From Megamerina dolium (lineage: Eukaryota; Arthropoda; Insecta; Diptera; Megamerinidae): 64,000 nucleotides of DNA. The notes below the pieces were generated by a model. It did no database searches, had not been told where the DNA came from, and was given only the letters and a program-made list of their open reading frames with translations. This document shows positions 45,575 to 56,402 of the stretch, piece after piece (the first letter of the stretch is position 1; every line of letters begins with the position of its first letter). Made by a program: the position numbers and the translations under genes. The stretch spans positions 19,433,437 to 19,497,436 of the forward strand of contig OY978530.1 in assembly GCA_963854835.1 (NCBI GenBank). Reading direction: 5' to 3'.

Positions 45575-45826
45575 TGCAACTTTTGCCTCCGTATTGATGT
45601 TTTCGCAATAACGTCCGGGATTAGATTAGATTCTCACTTCTCAACACTGGCTCTATTTATACTCTGTTGGCAACACCCCTGAATCTTCCTTTATCGAGAT
45701 TCTTCTCTTTCTTTCTCGTAGGCTTGTTCTGGTTATTGCTTATTTCTTTTTGTTGACATTCGTTTCGATGTTGCCAATAGTGTCAGTCACAATAGTGATG
45801 AGTAACCAACCATCGATACTGGTTAC
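45575..45826 (-). repeat. Partial LTR at the deleted end
   Basis: Begins about 120 bp inside the LTR (GCAACTTTTGCCTCC) and ends ATACTGGTTACA, followed by (TA)n. Confidence 0.85.
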
Positions 45827-47055
<1,229 letters not shown>

Positions 47056-47060
47056 GTGTG

Positions 47061-47091
<31 letters not shown>

Positions 47092-47100
47092 TTTTTTTTT
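47056..47100. repeat. (TG)n and poly(T) junction
   Basis: TG repeat directly followed by about 26 T: the poly(A) tail of copy B abutting the (AC)n target. Confidence 0.93.
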
Positions 47101-47298
47101 GCTTCGATACGCTGGAAGATGGAAATCTTCATAGATACTGAGTAGCCCGTACTATTCAGCATGCACGATTTACACATTGGGGCTATGCCCCGATATGTAC
47201 CTACGTACTAAAACCACCTCCCCCGATATCACTGTCCTGTTCATCCTTGCGGTACCACCAATCAAGGCATTCCTTCGCAAGGCAGGATTTGAGTGTTT

Positions 47299-50298
47299 TC
47301 ACTCTCCGCTATTTCTTGTACGTGCCGCCTGTTCGTCACGTCGCAATCTTTGCATCATTCTTGTAATGATGTCTGCTGACGCGTTCCATGCTTCTGTCGA
47401 GGAGAGCATGCATCGGATAAGTCCCTCCGGTGTTAGCGGCCGTAGCATTAACCGTTCCAGCTGGGAGCGCTCGCCTTCAAACCTGACGCACCTCAATAGC
47501 ACATGTTGTGCGTTCTCAATTTCGTGCTTGCAATATAGGCACCACGGGTCATCAACGTGTTTGCATCTATACAAATACTCTCTAAAGCATCCATGGCCAC
47601 TGAGGAACTGGGTCAGGTTGTAGTGTATCTCTCCATGTTTCCTGTCTATCCAAGTTTTTATATTGGGTATTAGTGTATGTGTCCACCGCCCTTTAGTCGA
47701 TGCGTCCCATCTATATTGCCATACTCGCTCACTATGGCTAATTATATTTTCTACTTCTATCCGCTCAGCCTGCGGTAGTTTTTTATTATCACGAATTGAC
47801 CTCGCTTGGGCCGCTATGATATCAATAGGACACCGGCACGCGATTACATTCGCTGCATCATTAGAGACTGTGCGAAATGCGCTACAGACTCTTAGGGACG
47901 ATAATCTGTATGCAGCTGTTATCCCTCTCATGTAAGAGCTACAACCAGTCGCTGTAGCCCATACGGGTGCAGCGTACATTACTATCGATGTGTTGACACC
48001 TGTGAGTAGATGTCTAATCGGTTGACGTGGTCCACCAATATTCGGCATGAGCCTCGATAGTGCCGCACTTGCTTTTGCTGCTTTAACACCCGCATATTGG
48101 AGGTGTTCTTTAAAATTTAACCTATGGTCCAATAGGACTCCCAAGTACTTAATGTATGGCATGGATGATATGATGTGGCTACCAACACGCACATCAATAT
48201 GCTCTACCTTCTTCCGGCTACTCATTAATACTGCTTCGGTTTTATGATCCGCGAGATCTAGTCCCGCTAACTCAAGCCACTGTTTAACACTTTTAATTGT
48301 TTCTTCAGCGTTTCGTTTTACTTCCGGCAGGGTTTTTGCAACAACCGTGATAGCGATATCGTCTGCATACCCAATGATATTTACTCCTTTCGGCTTCTGT
48401 ATTTTAAGTATACCGTCGTACATAATGTTCCAGAGAAGTGGTCCCAGTACCGAGCCTTGCGGTACTCCACCCGTCACCATGTACTGCTTTGGTCCTTCTT
48501 CTGTGTCATAGTACAAAGTTCTACTTTTAAAATAATTTGTAATTATTCGAATCAAGTACGCCGGTGCATGGATACCTCGAAGAGCATTTAGTGTATACGA
48601 CCAATTTGCTGAATTAAAAGCATTTTTGATATCTAGGGTTACAACAGCACAATATTCTTTACTGCCCCCTCTCCATCTTTTCCCTTCCATTGCTTTTTTT
48701 GCAATTTCACACACTTTTTCAATCGCATCGACAGTACTGCGCTTTTTCCTGAATCCATATTGCCATTCAGAAAGGCCTGTTTCACCTTCAGTGTATTTTT
48801 CCAGTCTAGAGCATATAATCCGCTCCAGTACCTTACCCGCAGTATCCAGCATACATAGTGGACGATATGAAGACGGTTCATCCGGTGGTTTATCGCCTTT
48901 GGGGATTAGGACAAGTCTTTGGCGTTTCCACCGACGTGGAAATGATCCTTCTCTAAAACAGGCCGTGTATAATTGCGCAAAAACTTCTGGCTTCATTTTA
49001 ATTGCTGTTTTGAGTACCACGTTAGGTATACCATCAAGTCCTGGGGTTTTCTCATTTTTGATTTTATGTGCAGCTGTGGCAACTTCGTCTGGGGTTATAG
49101 GTGGAATTGTGTCTATATCAACTTGGATTTCCGATTCAACCATTTCCGAGCTCTGTTGTGGGAATAAGCCATTTACGATATTTGACATAATGGCCGGGCA
49201 GATGGGGGAATTAGCATTATTGCTATTAACTTTATTCAGCACAATCCTGTACGCGCTCCCCCAGGGATTGTTTTGCACTTCACCAATTAAGATAAGAAAT
49301 GCCTGCTTTTTGCTCTTGGATATCGCTTTCCGTAGCAGTTTCCTTGTCGCCTTGTACTGCGATTGCAAATTCCCATATTGTTCTGTACCTCTGCCCCTCT
49401 GTTGCATTCTGCGGTGTCTATGACATTGTGAGCGTAAGCTAGCTATATCTTTGTTCCACCAGTATACTGGGGCCCTCCCGTTACTTTTCCCCTTTCGAGG
49501 CATTGCTGCGTCACATACTTTCTCAAGTAATCGCATTACATGCTCTGCTTGTTTTTCAGCATTGCCTTCGATTGTATACAGATCATTAAGGACGTATTCC
49601 AAAACGTCCATATCAAGTTTTTTAACTTTCCAGCCGTTTGTTTGTGCCTTTGTTTGTGTTCTGCGTAATTGAAACCTTGTAGTAGGTTTCGTATTGAACA
49701 CAATAGCCATATGGTCGCTATGTGTATATACATCCGACACTTTCCATTCCATAACTCTTGCTAACGTACGGCTTGCGAATGTAATATCCACAACTGATCC
49801 TCCTCTTCCATTATCGAAGGTGAATGCATTACCATGATTCAGCACCACCATGTCTAAACAGGCAAACGCTTCTAAGACTAGAGTCCCTCTACGGTTCGTG
49901 CTTACACTACCCCACTCCGTAGCCCAGGCATTAAAGTCACCCCCGATTATTATGGGTGATTTCCCTCTCGCTTCATTCACCAATCGGTCTACCATATCTT
50001 CGAATTCTTGTATTGTTGCACTTGGCGGTGCATAGCAACTGTAGAAATGTACTCCTTTAATTTGTGCGTAGACAAAGCCTACATGTTGGGTGCTACTTTT
50101 GCGTTCAAAAGGCAGATTGCCGCAGGTCCATATCGCTGCTTTACTGCTCATGTCGCTTAACCACTTTCCATTATTTACTAGATTTTTGTATTGCTCGCTT
50201 ATTAGTGCAACGTCAATTTGTTGTTCAGCTATTGTGTTCAGGAGGATATCTTGTGCTGCTTCACAGTGGTTTAGATTTATCTGAATGCACCTAATCAT
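47299..50298 (-). CDS. R1-clade ORF2 polyprotein: endonuclease and RT (999 aa)
   Basis: An uninterrupted 999-residue ORF from ATG at 50,298. Residues about 1-220 are an APE-type endonuclease (IQINLNHCEAAQDILL, YAPPSATIQEFE, IIGGDFNAWATEWGS, TFASRTL, THSDHMAIVF). About 400-720 are reverse transcriptase (EKTPGLDGIPNVVLK, YGFRKKRSTVDAIEKV, VTLDIKNAFNSANW, TGGVPQGSVLGPLLWN, NIIGYADDIAITV). The C-terminus has a CX2CX8HX4C finger (CLYCKHEIENAQHVLLRC). It nicks DNA and copies the element RNA by target-primed reverse transcription. The start overlaps the ORF1 stop by 8 bases (50,291-50,298). NLNHCEAAQ and GDFNAWA are typical of the R1 clade. Confidence 0.95.
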   Translation of the reverse strand: MIRCIQINLNHCEAAQDILLNTIAEQQIDVALISEQYKNLVNNGKWLSDMSSKAAIWTCGNLPFERKSSTQHVGFVYAQIKGVHFYSCYAPPSATIQEFEDMVDRLVNEARGKSPIIIGGDFNAWATEWGSVSTNRRGTLVLEAFACLDMVVLNHGNAFTFDNGRGGSVVDITFASRTLARVMEWKVSDVYTHSDHMAIVFNTKPTTRFQLRRTQTKAQTNGWKVKKLDMDVLEYVLNDLYTIEGNAEKQAEHVMRLLEKVCDAAMPRKGKSNGRAPVYWWNKDIASLRSQCHRHRRMQQRGRGTEQYGNLQSQYKATRKLLRKAISKSKKQAFLILIGEVQNNPWGSAYRIVLNKVNSNNANSPICPAIMSNIVNGLFPQQSSEMVESEIQVDIDTIPPITPDEVATAAHKIKNEKTPGLDGIPNVVLKTAIKMKPEVFAQLYTACFREGSFPRRWKRQRLVLIPKGDKPPDEPSSYRPLCMLDTAGKVLERIICSRLEKYTEGETGLSEWQYGFRKKRSTVDAIEKVCEIAKKAMEGKRWRGGSKEYCAVVTLDIKNAFNSANWSYTLNALRGIHAPAYLIRIITNYFKSRTLYYDTEEGPKQYMVTGGVPQGSVLGPLLWNIMYDGILKIQKPKGVNIIGYADDIAITVVAKTLPEVKRNAEETIKSVKQWLELAGLDLADHKTEAVLMSSRKKVEHIDVRVGSHIISSMPYIKYLGVLLDHRLNFKEHLQYAGVKAAKASAALSRLMPNIGGPRQPIRHLLTGVNTSIVMYAAPVWATATGCSSYMRGITAAYRLSSLRVCSAFRTVSNDAANVIACRCPIDIIAAQARSIRDNKKLPQAERIEVENIISHSERVWQYRWDASTKGRWTHTLIPNIKTWIDRKHGEIHYNLTQFLSGHGCFREYLYRCKHVDDPWCLYCKHEIENAQHVLLRCVRFEGERSQLERLMLRPLTPEGLIRCMLSSTEAWNASADIITRMMQRLRRDEQAARTRNSGE

Positions 50299-50431
50299 TC
50301 CGTTTTCTTATTTCTTGTAGAGCTGCTTTATAAGCTGGGCATTTATAGCATCCTGTAGGGTGTTCGTTTCCACCTTTAATTCCTGGTTCACAGATAACAC
50401 ATTTGGGCTGTGCTTTACACAGGTTTGCTCG
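50291..50431 (-). pseudogene. R1-clade ORF1 C-terminal remnant (copy B)
   Basis: The last about 46 codons of ORF1, with the final zinc-knuckle Cys ([35 protein letters not shown]). The rest is lost at the (TG)n junction. Confidence 0.85.
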
Positions 50432-50463
50432 TGTGTGTGTGTTTTTTTTTTTTTTTTTTTTTT
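50432..50463. repeat. (TG)n and poly(T) junction
   Basis: Short TG tract then about 21 T: poly(A) tail of copy C. Confidence 0.92.
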
Positions 50464-50730
50464 GTATTCGAAGGGGGAATCTTTCTTAGATACCGTCCAC
50501 CATAGACGGCATGTACGATTCATACTGTCCGCTAAAGGTACACCTCATTCGGGACCACGCCCAGTCAGTATTATCTTACTATGCTGGACTTGCGAACCAG
50601 TACGCCTACGTACTAAACCCTTAACTCCGACCTCTATAGCTTGTTTGTGTCCTGCGGGACCGCCGTTAAGCACTACTTCGCAGGACTAAGCTGAGCTAAT
50701 ATGCCTCTTCAAACATCCCGTACATGGCGT

Positions 50731-53710
50731 TCACACAGCTGCAGTTATATTTCTCCGCTGCCACTCCTTCTTCCTGAGCTCCTTGAGAGCTATTGCAGCC
50801 CATTCTTTCATCTTAAACCACACCAAACTCGATCGCAGCATATGGCTCACAATGTTATCAGGTGTCATCCTTTCATTTATTATCTTCTCTATGGTCATTC
50901 TCTGCGTCTCAAATCTTAGGCAGAAGAAAAAGATATGCTGAGCGTTTTCGCCAACAGTGTTGCAGAATGAACATTCTGTCGCGTCATCATGACCGAATCT
51001 GTGGAGGTACTCTCTGAAACAACCATGGCCCGTCAAAAACTGCGTAAGGTAGTAGTCTGTCTCTCCGTGTCCTCTTTCGACCCAAGCTTGCACGTTTCTG
51101 ATGAGCCTGTGGGTCCACCTCCCTTTTCCTGCGGCGTCCCATTGACTTTGCCATTCGTCTAGGCTCTCCTCTTTCCGTTCGGTTGCCGTTAACCGCCTAT
51201 TCAGGCTTTTGGTTCTGTTATATACTCTGCCCAACTCCGAGGCCATTATGTCCGGCGGCATAATGCCAGATATAATACCGGCACCTTCTTGTGACACTGT
51301 CCTAAATGCACATGCAACTCTAATAGCGCTTAACCTGAAAACTATCTTCGCCTTCTTCGAGTATGTTTTTTGCCGCAGAGCTGCCCCCCATATAGGCGCC
51401 GCGTACATCAATATTGATTGACTAACTTTAGCCAGGAGCACTCTCCTACTCTGGCTGGGGCCACCAATGTTGGCCATGATTCTCGTCAGAGCCGCTGTCA
51501 TTGTTGCCGCCTTACCGCAGGCTTTTTCGATATGCGCCTTGAAGTTGAGCCTCGTATCAATCATTACACCTAGATATCTCAACGAAGGTTGCGTTGTAAT
51601 GTTGTAGCCGTCAATGTTTAGGGTGATTTTTTCGAGTTTTTTCCTGCTCGTGATAAGTACAGCCTCTGTTTTCTGTACCGCAAGCTGGAGCTTTGTCGTC
51701 GTGAGCCAATCCTTAATTTTCGAAGCTGTCTCTCTGCAGTTGCTTTGAACTTGCCAGAGCTCCTTCGCAACGATCGTCACGGCAATGTCGTCCGCGTAGC
51801 CAATTATCTGGGCTTCTTTTGGCAATGGAAGGTTTAACACCCCATCGTACAGCACGTTCCACAGTAGCGGGCCAAGTACAGATCCCTGCGGCACTCCACC
51901 CGTCACCACGTAGCTTTTGGGCCCTTCGTCCGTGTCATACAACAGTAGTCTGTCAGACAGATAACTATTTATTATTCGCATTAGGTACGCTGGCGTTTCC
52001 TTTGCCTCCAATGCCCTCATAATAAGATGCCAGTTTGCCGAGTTGAAGGCATTTTGTACGTCTAGTGTCACTACTGCACAATATTTTTTATCGCCATGCA
52101 TCCATCTAGTGCCTTCTATGGCCTTCCAGCAATGTCCGTCAATTTTCTAATTGCGTCTATGGTCGACCGATGTCTCCTGAAACCAAATTGGTTCTCGGAC
52201 AGACCAGGTGGTTTCCTTTCTAGATGTTGTTCCAGACGCGTGCATATCAACCGCTCCAATATTTTGGCCATTGTATCAATCATGCAAAGTGGACGATACG
52301 CATTTGGCTCACCCGCCGGTTTATTCGGTTCTGAAGGAGGACCAGGCGCTGTTTTTTCCATACTTTCGGGAAAACACCCTCGTTCAAACATCTCGTAAAA
52401 AGCTCGGCAAAAGGCTTCGTGTTATGATTAATGGCGATCTTCAGCGCCTTATTCGGGATGCCATCAAGTCCAGGCGCCTTTGCGTTACCGAATCTCTCCG
52501 CCGCTAAGATAATCTCCGACTCGTCGATTTTCACTGCCTCTTCTATTGGGGGTATCACCATATACGGTTGCAAGTCTTGCGACGGAAAAAGCGTTTTTAC
52601 TACCTTTGCTAGGAGGATAGAGCAGGTTGGTGCTTTACCTCTACCAGCTCTGACCTTGGACATCACTATCTTATACGCGTCGCCCCACGGGTTCTCGTCC
52701 ACCCTTTCACAGAGTTCTTTGAAGCATGAGGACTTGCTGCTTTTGATCGCCTTTTTAAACTCCTTGCGTTTCTTTTTGAAGCATTCACGTAGTATTATAT
52801 GCTCCGGCGTACCTTGGCTTCTTTGGGAGAGACGTCTTGCTCTATGACATTCACTTCTTAATGTATTAATCTCCTGATTCCACCAGTACGTGGGCTTTCT
52901 AAACATATTCTGTCTTTTTCTGCACATGGCGACGTCGCAAGCTTTACTTACGTACTTTGACAGCATGTCAGCCTGTCGGTCCACGTCGTTTGAACAGTCT
53001 GGGTTCACGTCTAGAATGAGTTTGAAAATTTCTTCATCGAGCGTTTCCACTTTCCACCCTCTAGTTTGTGTGTTTTGTAGGCCCCCTCGAATCTGCTTAT
53101 GATTGCCGACTTCCATCACAATAGCAAGGTGGTCGCTATGTGTGTAAAAGTCGCACACCTGCCAGCTTGTCGATCGAACGAGCGCGCGGCTGGCGAACGT
53201 AATGTCAATAATTGATCCGCGACCATTCTTCTCGAAGGTATTCCTACCGCCAGTATTGAGCAATACAGCGTCTAGCAAGGAGAACGCCTTGAGCAGGGCA
53301 TCACCCCGCCTATTTGTATAACTGCTGCCCCATTCCTCGGCCCATGCATTGAAGTCACCTGCTATTACGTTTGGCCTAGTAGTTCTGGCGTCTCGCACTA
53401 GTTCGTCTAGAATCCTTTCATAGTCGACTTGCGTCACACTCGGCGGGACATAGCAGCTGTAAAAATTGATTCCACAGATCTTCGCCCGCGTGTAGTAGGA
53501 TTTCCCAAGGAGCGGCTTGTCTTGGATGGAGTTGTTTCCACAGGCCCATATGGCAGCTTTGTTTACCTGATCAGAGATCCAGGTTCCTGCGCTTAAGTTT
53601 TTGTACTGCTCGCAAACTATAGCCACTTCTATCTTCTGCTCGTATACTGTCTGCCTGAGCAACTCCTGTGCAGCTTCACAATGGTTTAAGTTGATCTGTA
53701 CAACTCTCAT
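50731..53710 (-). pseudogene. R1-clade ORF2 (copy C), two frameshifts
   Basis: ORF2 starts at ATG 53,710 (MRVVQINLNHCEAAQELLRQ). 52,280-53,710 carries endonuclease (VIAGDFNAWAEEWGSSYTNR, THSDHLAIVMEV) and the RT start (NAKAPGLDGIPNKALK). 52,116-52,391 carries the YRPLCMIDTMAKILERLICT and FGFRRHRSTIDAI segment. 50,731-52,101 carries the RT palm (VTLDVQNAFNSANW, TGGVPQGSVLGPLLWN, IIGYADDIAVTIVAKE), thumb and CCHC (CSFCNTVGENAQHIFFFC). Frame changes lie near 52,300-52,390 and at about 52,105. The full length would be close to the 999 residues of copy B. Confidence 0.92.
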
Positions 53711-54942
53711 TATATCCTTTTGCACGCTGCTTGATATAGGGGACACTTCCTACTGCCGATTTGGTGACCCGCATCCTTCCCGTTGATTTTGCATGCTCCA
53801 CAGAATGGCTTTTTATCGCATGTCTTTGCGAAGTGACCCTTTTCCCCACATTTGATGCAACTTTGGCTCCTATCTTCTGTGCTGCTGCACGCCCTCGCCA
53901 CATGCCCATATTCTAGGCACCTGAAACACTTCTTTAGGTTCGGTTTTTCCCTTATTCGGCACACCACCCATCCAATTTTGATCTTACGAGCATCAGGAAG
54001 TTGTCTTGCGTTCAACGCCGGAAGGCTTACCACCGCAGTCTGCGTACCTGCATATGCCTCCCTGATGTTTTTGATCGCTCTTTCGTCGAAGAAACTTAAC
54101 TCCTTTATTTGCGATCGTATCGCCTCGACAATATCCTCCTTGGTGGTAATTTCATCTAGATCTCGGATCTCCAACGATACCTCATGGGTTAGCGCCCGAA
54201 TCTGCGCTTGATCACCGAGCACCTTATTTATTTCCTTTTCATAAACTCCCATGTTTGTCATCTGGGCCTCCTTCAGTTCAAGCAAAATTTCGCCTTTGGC
54301 CGTCTTCCTGATCCGTGCAACGTTCTCACCGAGTTCAAGTAGAGCATCATTCTTTTTCACAGCTTTAAGTATGTCACTGTATGACATATTTCCAGCACGT
54401 GCAATGATTATCGCGTCTGGTCTCGGAGGCGGTGTATAGGTCGCCTTCTTCTTAGGGTTCTGCGTTTTGCGTTTGACCTGCGCCCAGCTCTCTGTTTTCT
54501 TTTTATCTTTGGCAGGACTATTATTGCCTCCATCGCTCTTGCTCATGTTATCCGTCGGCTTTTGCGCTTCCTCGTGAGTGGCTCTGTTCCTCTTGGGTGG
54601 TGTTTTCCGTGTCAGCTGCTCGTCCTCGCGGGGCCTCTTCGGCGTTGATCCTATAGATGTTAGCCTGAGGGGAACATTTCGTCTATTTTCTTTGCTTTTA
54701 TTATACTCTTCTCGGGCACGTTCGTGAAGTCGCGTTACTGAACTGAGCAGATCCCTGATTTGGTTGTTGATTGATCGTTGCGGTAGTCGCATGGCTTCAG
54801 TCAACTTCCTGATTGCCTCACCTAATTCTGACATGATATCGGCACTCGATTGCGTCGTTGTAGCCATAGGCGTGCTATCTTGCATCGCAGGTGGCGAAGA
54901 CTTTGCTCTTACTGGCTTTTCCGCAGTTTTCGGCGACCGCAC
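53710..54942 (-). CDS. R1-clade ORF1 (gag-like, zinc knuckles), 5'-truncated
   Basis: About 410 open codons, with no ATG at the upstream end (first codon GTG), so the N-terminus is lost at the (TG)n junction. A basic low-complexity N-terminal half is followed by a structured region ([35 protein letters not shown]) and three C-terminal zinc knuckles: CFRCLEYGHVARAC, CIKCGEKGHFAKTC and CGACKINGKDAGHQIG with a later Cys. It binds element RNA and forms the RNP by family analogy. Its TAA stop overlaps the ORF2 ATG as TAATG (53,708-53,712). Confidence 0.92.
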   Translation of the reverse strand: MRSPKTAEKPVRAKSSPPAMQDSTPMATTTQSSADIMSELGEAIRKLTEAMRLPQRSINNQIRDLLSSVTRLHERAREEYNKSKENRRNVPLRLTSIGSTPKRPREDEQLTRKTPPKRNRATHEEAQKPTDNMSKSDGGNNSPAKDKKKTESWAQVKRKTQNPKKKATYTPPPRPDAIIIARAGNMSYSDILKAVKKNDALLELGENVARIRKTAKGEILLELKEAQMTNMGVYEKEINKVLGDQAQIRALTHEVSLEIRDLDEITTKEDIVEAIRSQIKELSFFDERAIKNIREAYAGTQTAVVSLPALNARQLPDARKIKIGWVVCRIREKPNLKKCFRCLEYGHVARACSSTEDRSQSCIKCGEKGHFAKTCDKKPFCGACKINGKDAGHQIGSRKCPLYQAACKRI

Positions 54943-54946
54943 CAGT

Positions 54947-54950
<4 letters not shown>

Positions 54951-55005
<55 letters not shown>
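54951..55005. repeat. (TG)n and poly(T) junction
   Basis: About 26 bp TG then about 29 T: 5' flank of copy C and poly(A) of copy D. Confidence 0.93.
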
Positions 55006-55008
<3 letters not shown>

Positions 55009-56157
55009 TCGATACGCTGGAAGGTGGAAATCTTCATAGATACTGAGTAGCCCGTACTATTCAGCATGCACGATTCACACATTGGGGCTATGCCCCGATA
55101 TGTACCTACGTACTAAAACCACCTCCCCCGATATCACTGTCCTGTTCATCCTTGCGATACCACCAATCAAGGCATTCCTTCGCAAGGCAGGATTTGAGTG
55201 TTTTCACTCTCCGCTATTTCTTGTACGTGCCGCCTGTTCGTCACGTCGCAATCTTTGCATCATTCTTGTAATGATGTCTGCTGACGCGTTCCATGCTTCT
55301 GTCGAGGAGAGCATGCATCGGATAAGTCCCTCCGGTGTTAGCGGCCGTAGCATTAACCGTTCCAGCTGGGAGCGCTCGCCTTCAAACCTGACGCACCTCA
55401 ATAGCACATGTTGTGCGTTCTCAATTTCGTGCTTGCAATATAGGCACCACGGGTCATCAACGTGTTTGCATCTATACAAATACTCTCTGAAGCATCCATG
55501 GCCACTGAGGAACTGGGTCAGGTGGTAGTGTATCTCTCCATGTTTGCTGTCTATCCAAGTTTTTATATTGGGTATTAGTGTATGTGTCCACCGCCCTTTA
55601 GTCGATGCATCCCATCTATATTGCCATACTCGCTCACTATGGCTAATTATATTTTCTACTTCTATCCGCTCAGCCTGCGGTAGTTTTTTATTATCACGAA
55701 TTGACCTCGCTTGGGCCGCTATGATATCAATAGGACACCGGCACGCGATTACATTCGCTGCATCATTAGAGACTGTGCGAAATGCGCTACAGACTCTTAG
55801 GGACGATAATCTGTATGCAGCTGTTATCCCTCTCATGTAAGAGCTACAACCAGTCGCTGTAGCCCATACGGGTGCAGCGTACATTACTATCGATGTGTTG
55901 ACACCTGTGAGTAGATGTCTAATCGGTTGACGTGGTCCACCAATATTCGGCATGAGCCTCGACAGTGCCGCACTTGCTTTTGCTGCTTTAACACCCGCAT
56001 ATTTGAGGTGTTCTTTAAAATTTAACCAATGGTCCAATAGGACTCCCAAGTACTTAATGTATGGCATGGATGATATGATGTGGCTACCAACACGCACATC
56101 AATATGCTCTACCTTCTTCCGGCTACTCATTAATACTGCTTCGGTTTTATGATCCGC
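55006..56157 (-). mobile_element. R1-clade retrotransposon copy D, 3' fragment
   Basis: Same extent as copy A: 3' UTR to GATCCGCG, then (TG)n. Without the 38-bp deletion of copy A. Confidence 0.92.
55204..56130 (-). pseudogene. R1-clade ORF2 C-terminal 308 codons (copy D)
   Basis: Open frame from just after the RT palm to the normal stop, including the CCHC finger. The 5' truncation removes the endonuclease and RT active sites. Copies A and D share substitutions that B and E lack (LLDHWLNFKEHLKYAG versus LLDHRLNFKEHLQYAG). Confidence 0.92.
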
Positions 56158-56166
56158 GCGTGTGTG

Positions 56167-56197
<31 letters not shown>

Positions 56198-56204
56198 TTT
56201 TTTT
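56158..56204. repeat. (TG)n and poly(T) junction
   Basis: About 23 bp TG then about 24 T: poly(A) of copy E. Confidence 0.93.
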
Positions 56205-56402
56205 GCTTCGATACGCTGGAAGGTGGAAATCTTCATAGATACTGAGTAGCCCGTACTATTCAGCATGCACGATTTACACATTGGGGCTATGCCCCGATAT
56301 GTACCTACGTACTAAAACCACCTCCCCCGATATCACTGTCCTGTTCATCCTTGCGGTACCACCAATCAAGGCATTCCTTCGCAAGGCAGGATTTGAGTGT
56401 TT

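Larger units (their letters stand above)
42285..45826 (-). mobile_element. Ty3/gypsy element lacking gag and 5' LTR start
   Basis: 3' LTR (42,285-42,658), polypurine tract, integrase, RNase H, RT and then, at 45,57x, a direct jump into partial LTR sequence (45,575-45,826). The primer site, gag and protease are missing, so the 5' half was deleted. The junction has short homology (TTTGCAACTTTTGCC). The solo LTR at 3,889 and the pol fragment at 360-1,895 belong to the same family. Confidence 0.9.
47101..50431 (-). mobile_element. R1-clade retrotransposon copy B, ORF2 intact
   Basis: 3' UTR, complete ORF2 and only the last about 140 bp of ORF1; cut at TTTGCTCG where (TG)n begins. Apart from this loss of ORF1 it is nearly identical to copy E. 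Confidence 0.93.
50464..54950 (-). mobile_element. R1-clade retrotransposon copy C, distinct subfamily
   Basis: About 4.5 kb with both ORFs. Protein similarity to copies B and E is clear but nucleotide sequence differs throughout, so it is another subfamily. The 3' UTR starts GTATTCGAAGGGGGAATC on +. The 5' end stops inside ORF1 (no ATG) at GTCACG, then (TG)n 54,951-54,976. ORF2 is frameshifted; ORF1 is open. Confidence 0.93.

Noticed and set aside
54764..55050. Val/Cys- and Phe-rich ORFs over (TG)n and poly(T)
   Set aside because: Microsatellite and poly(A)-tail translations; no coding evidence.
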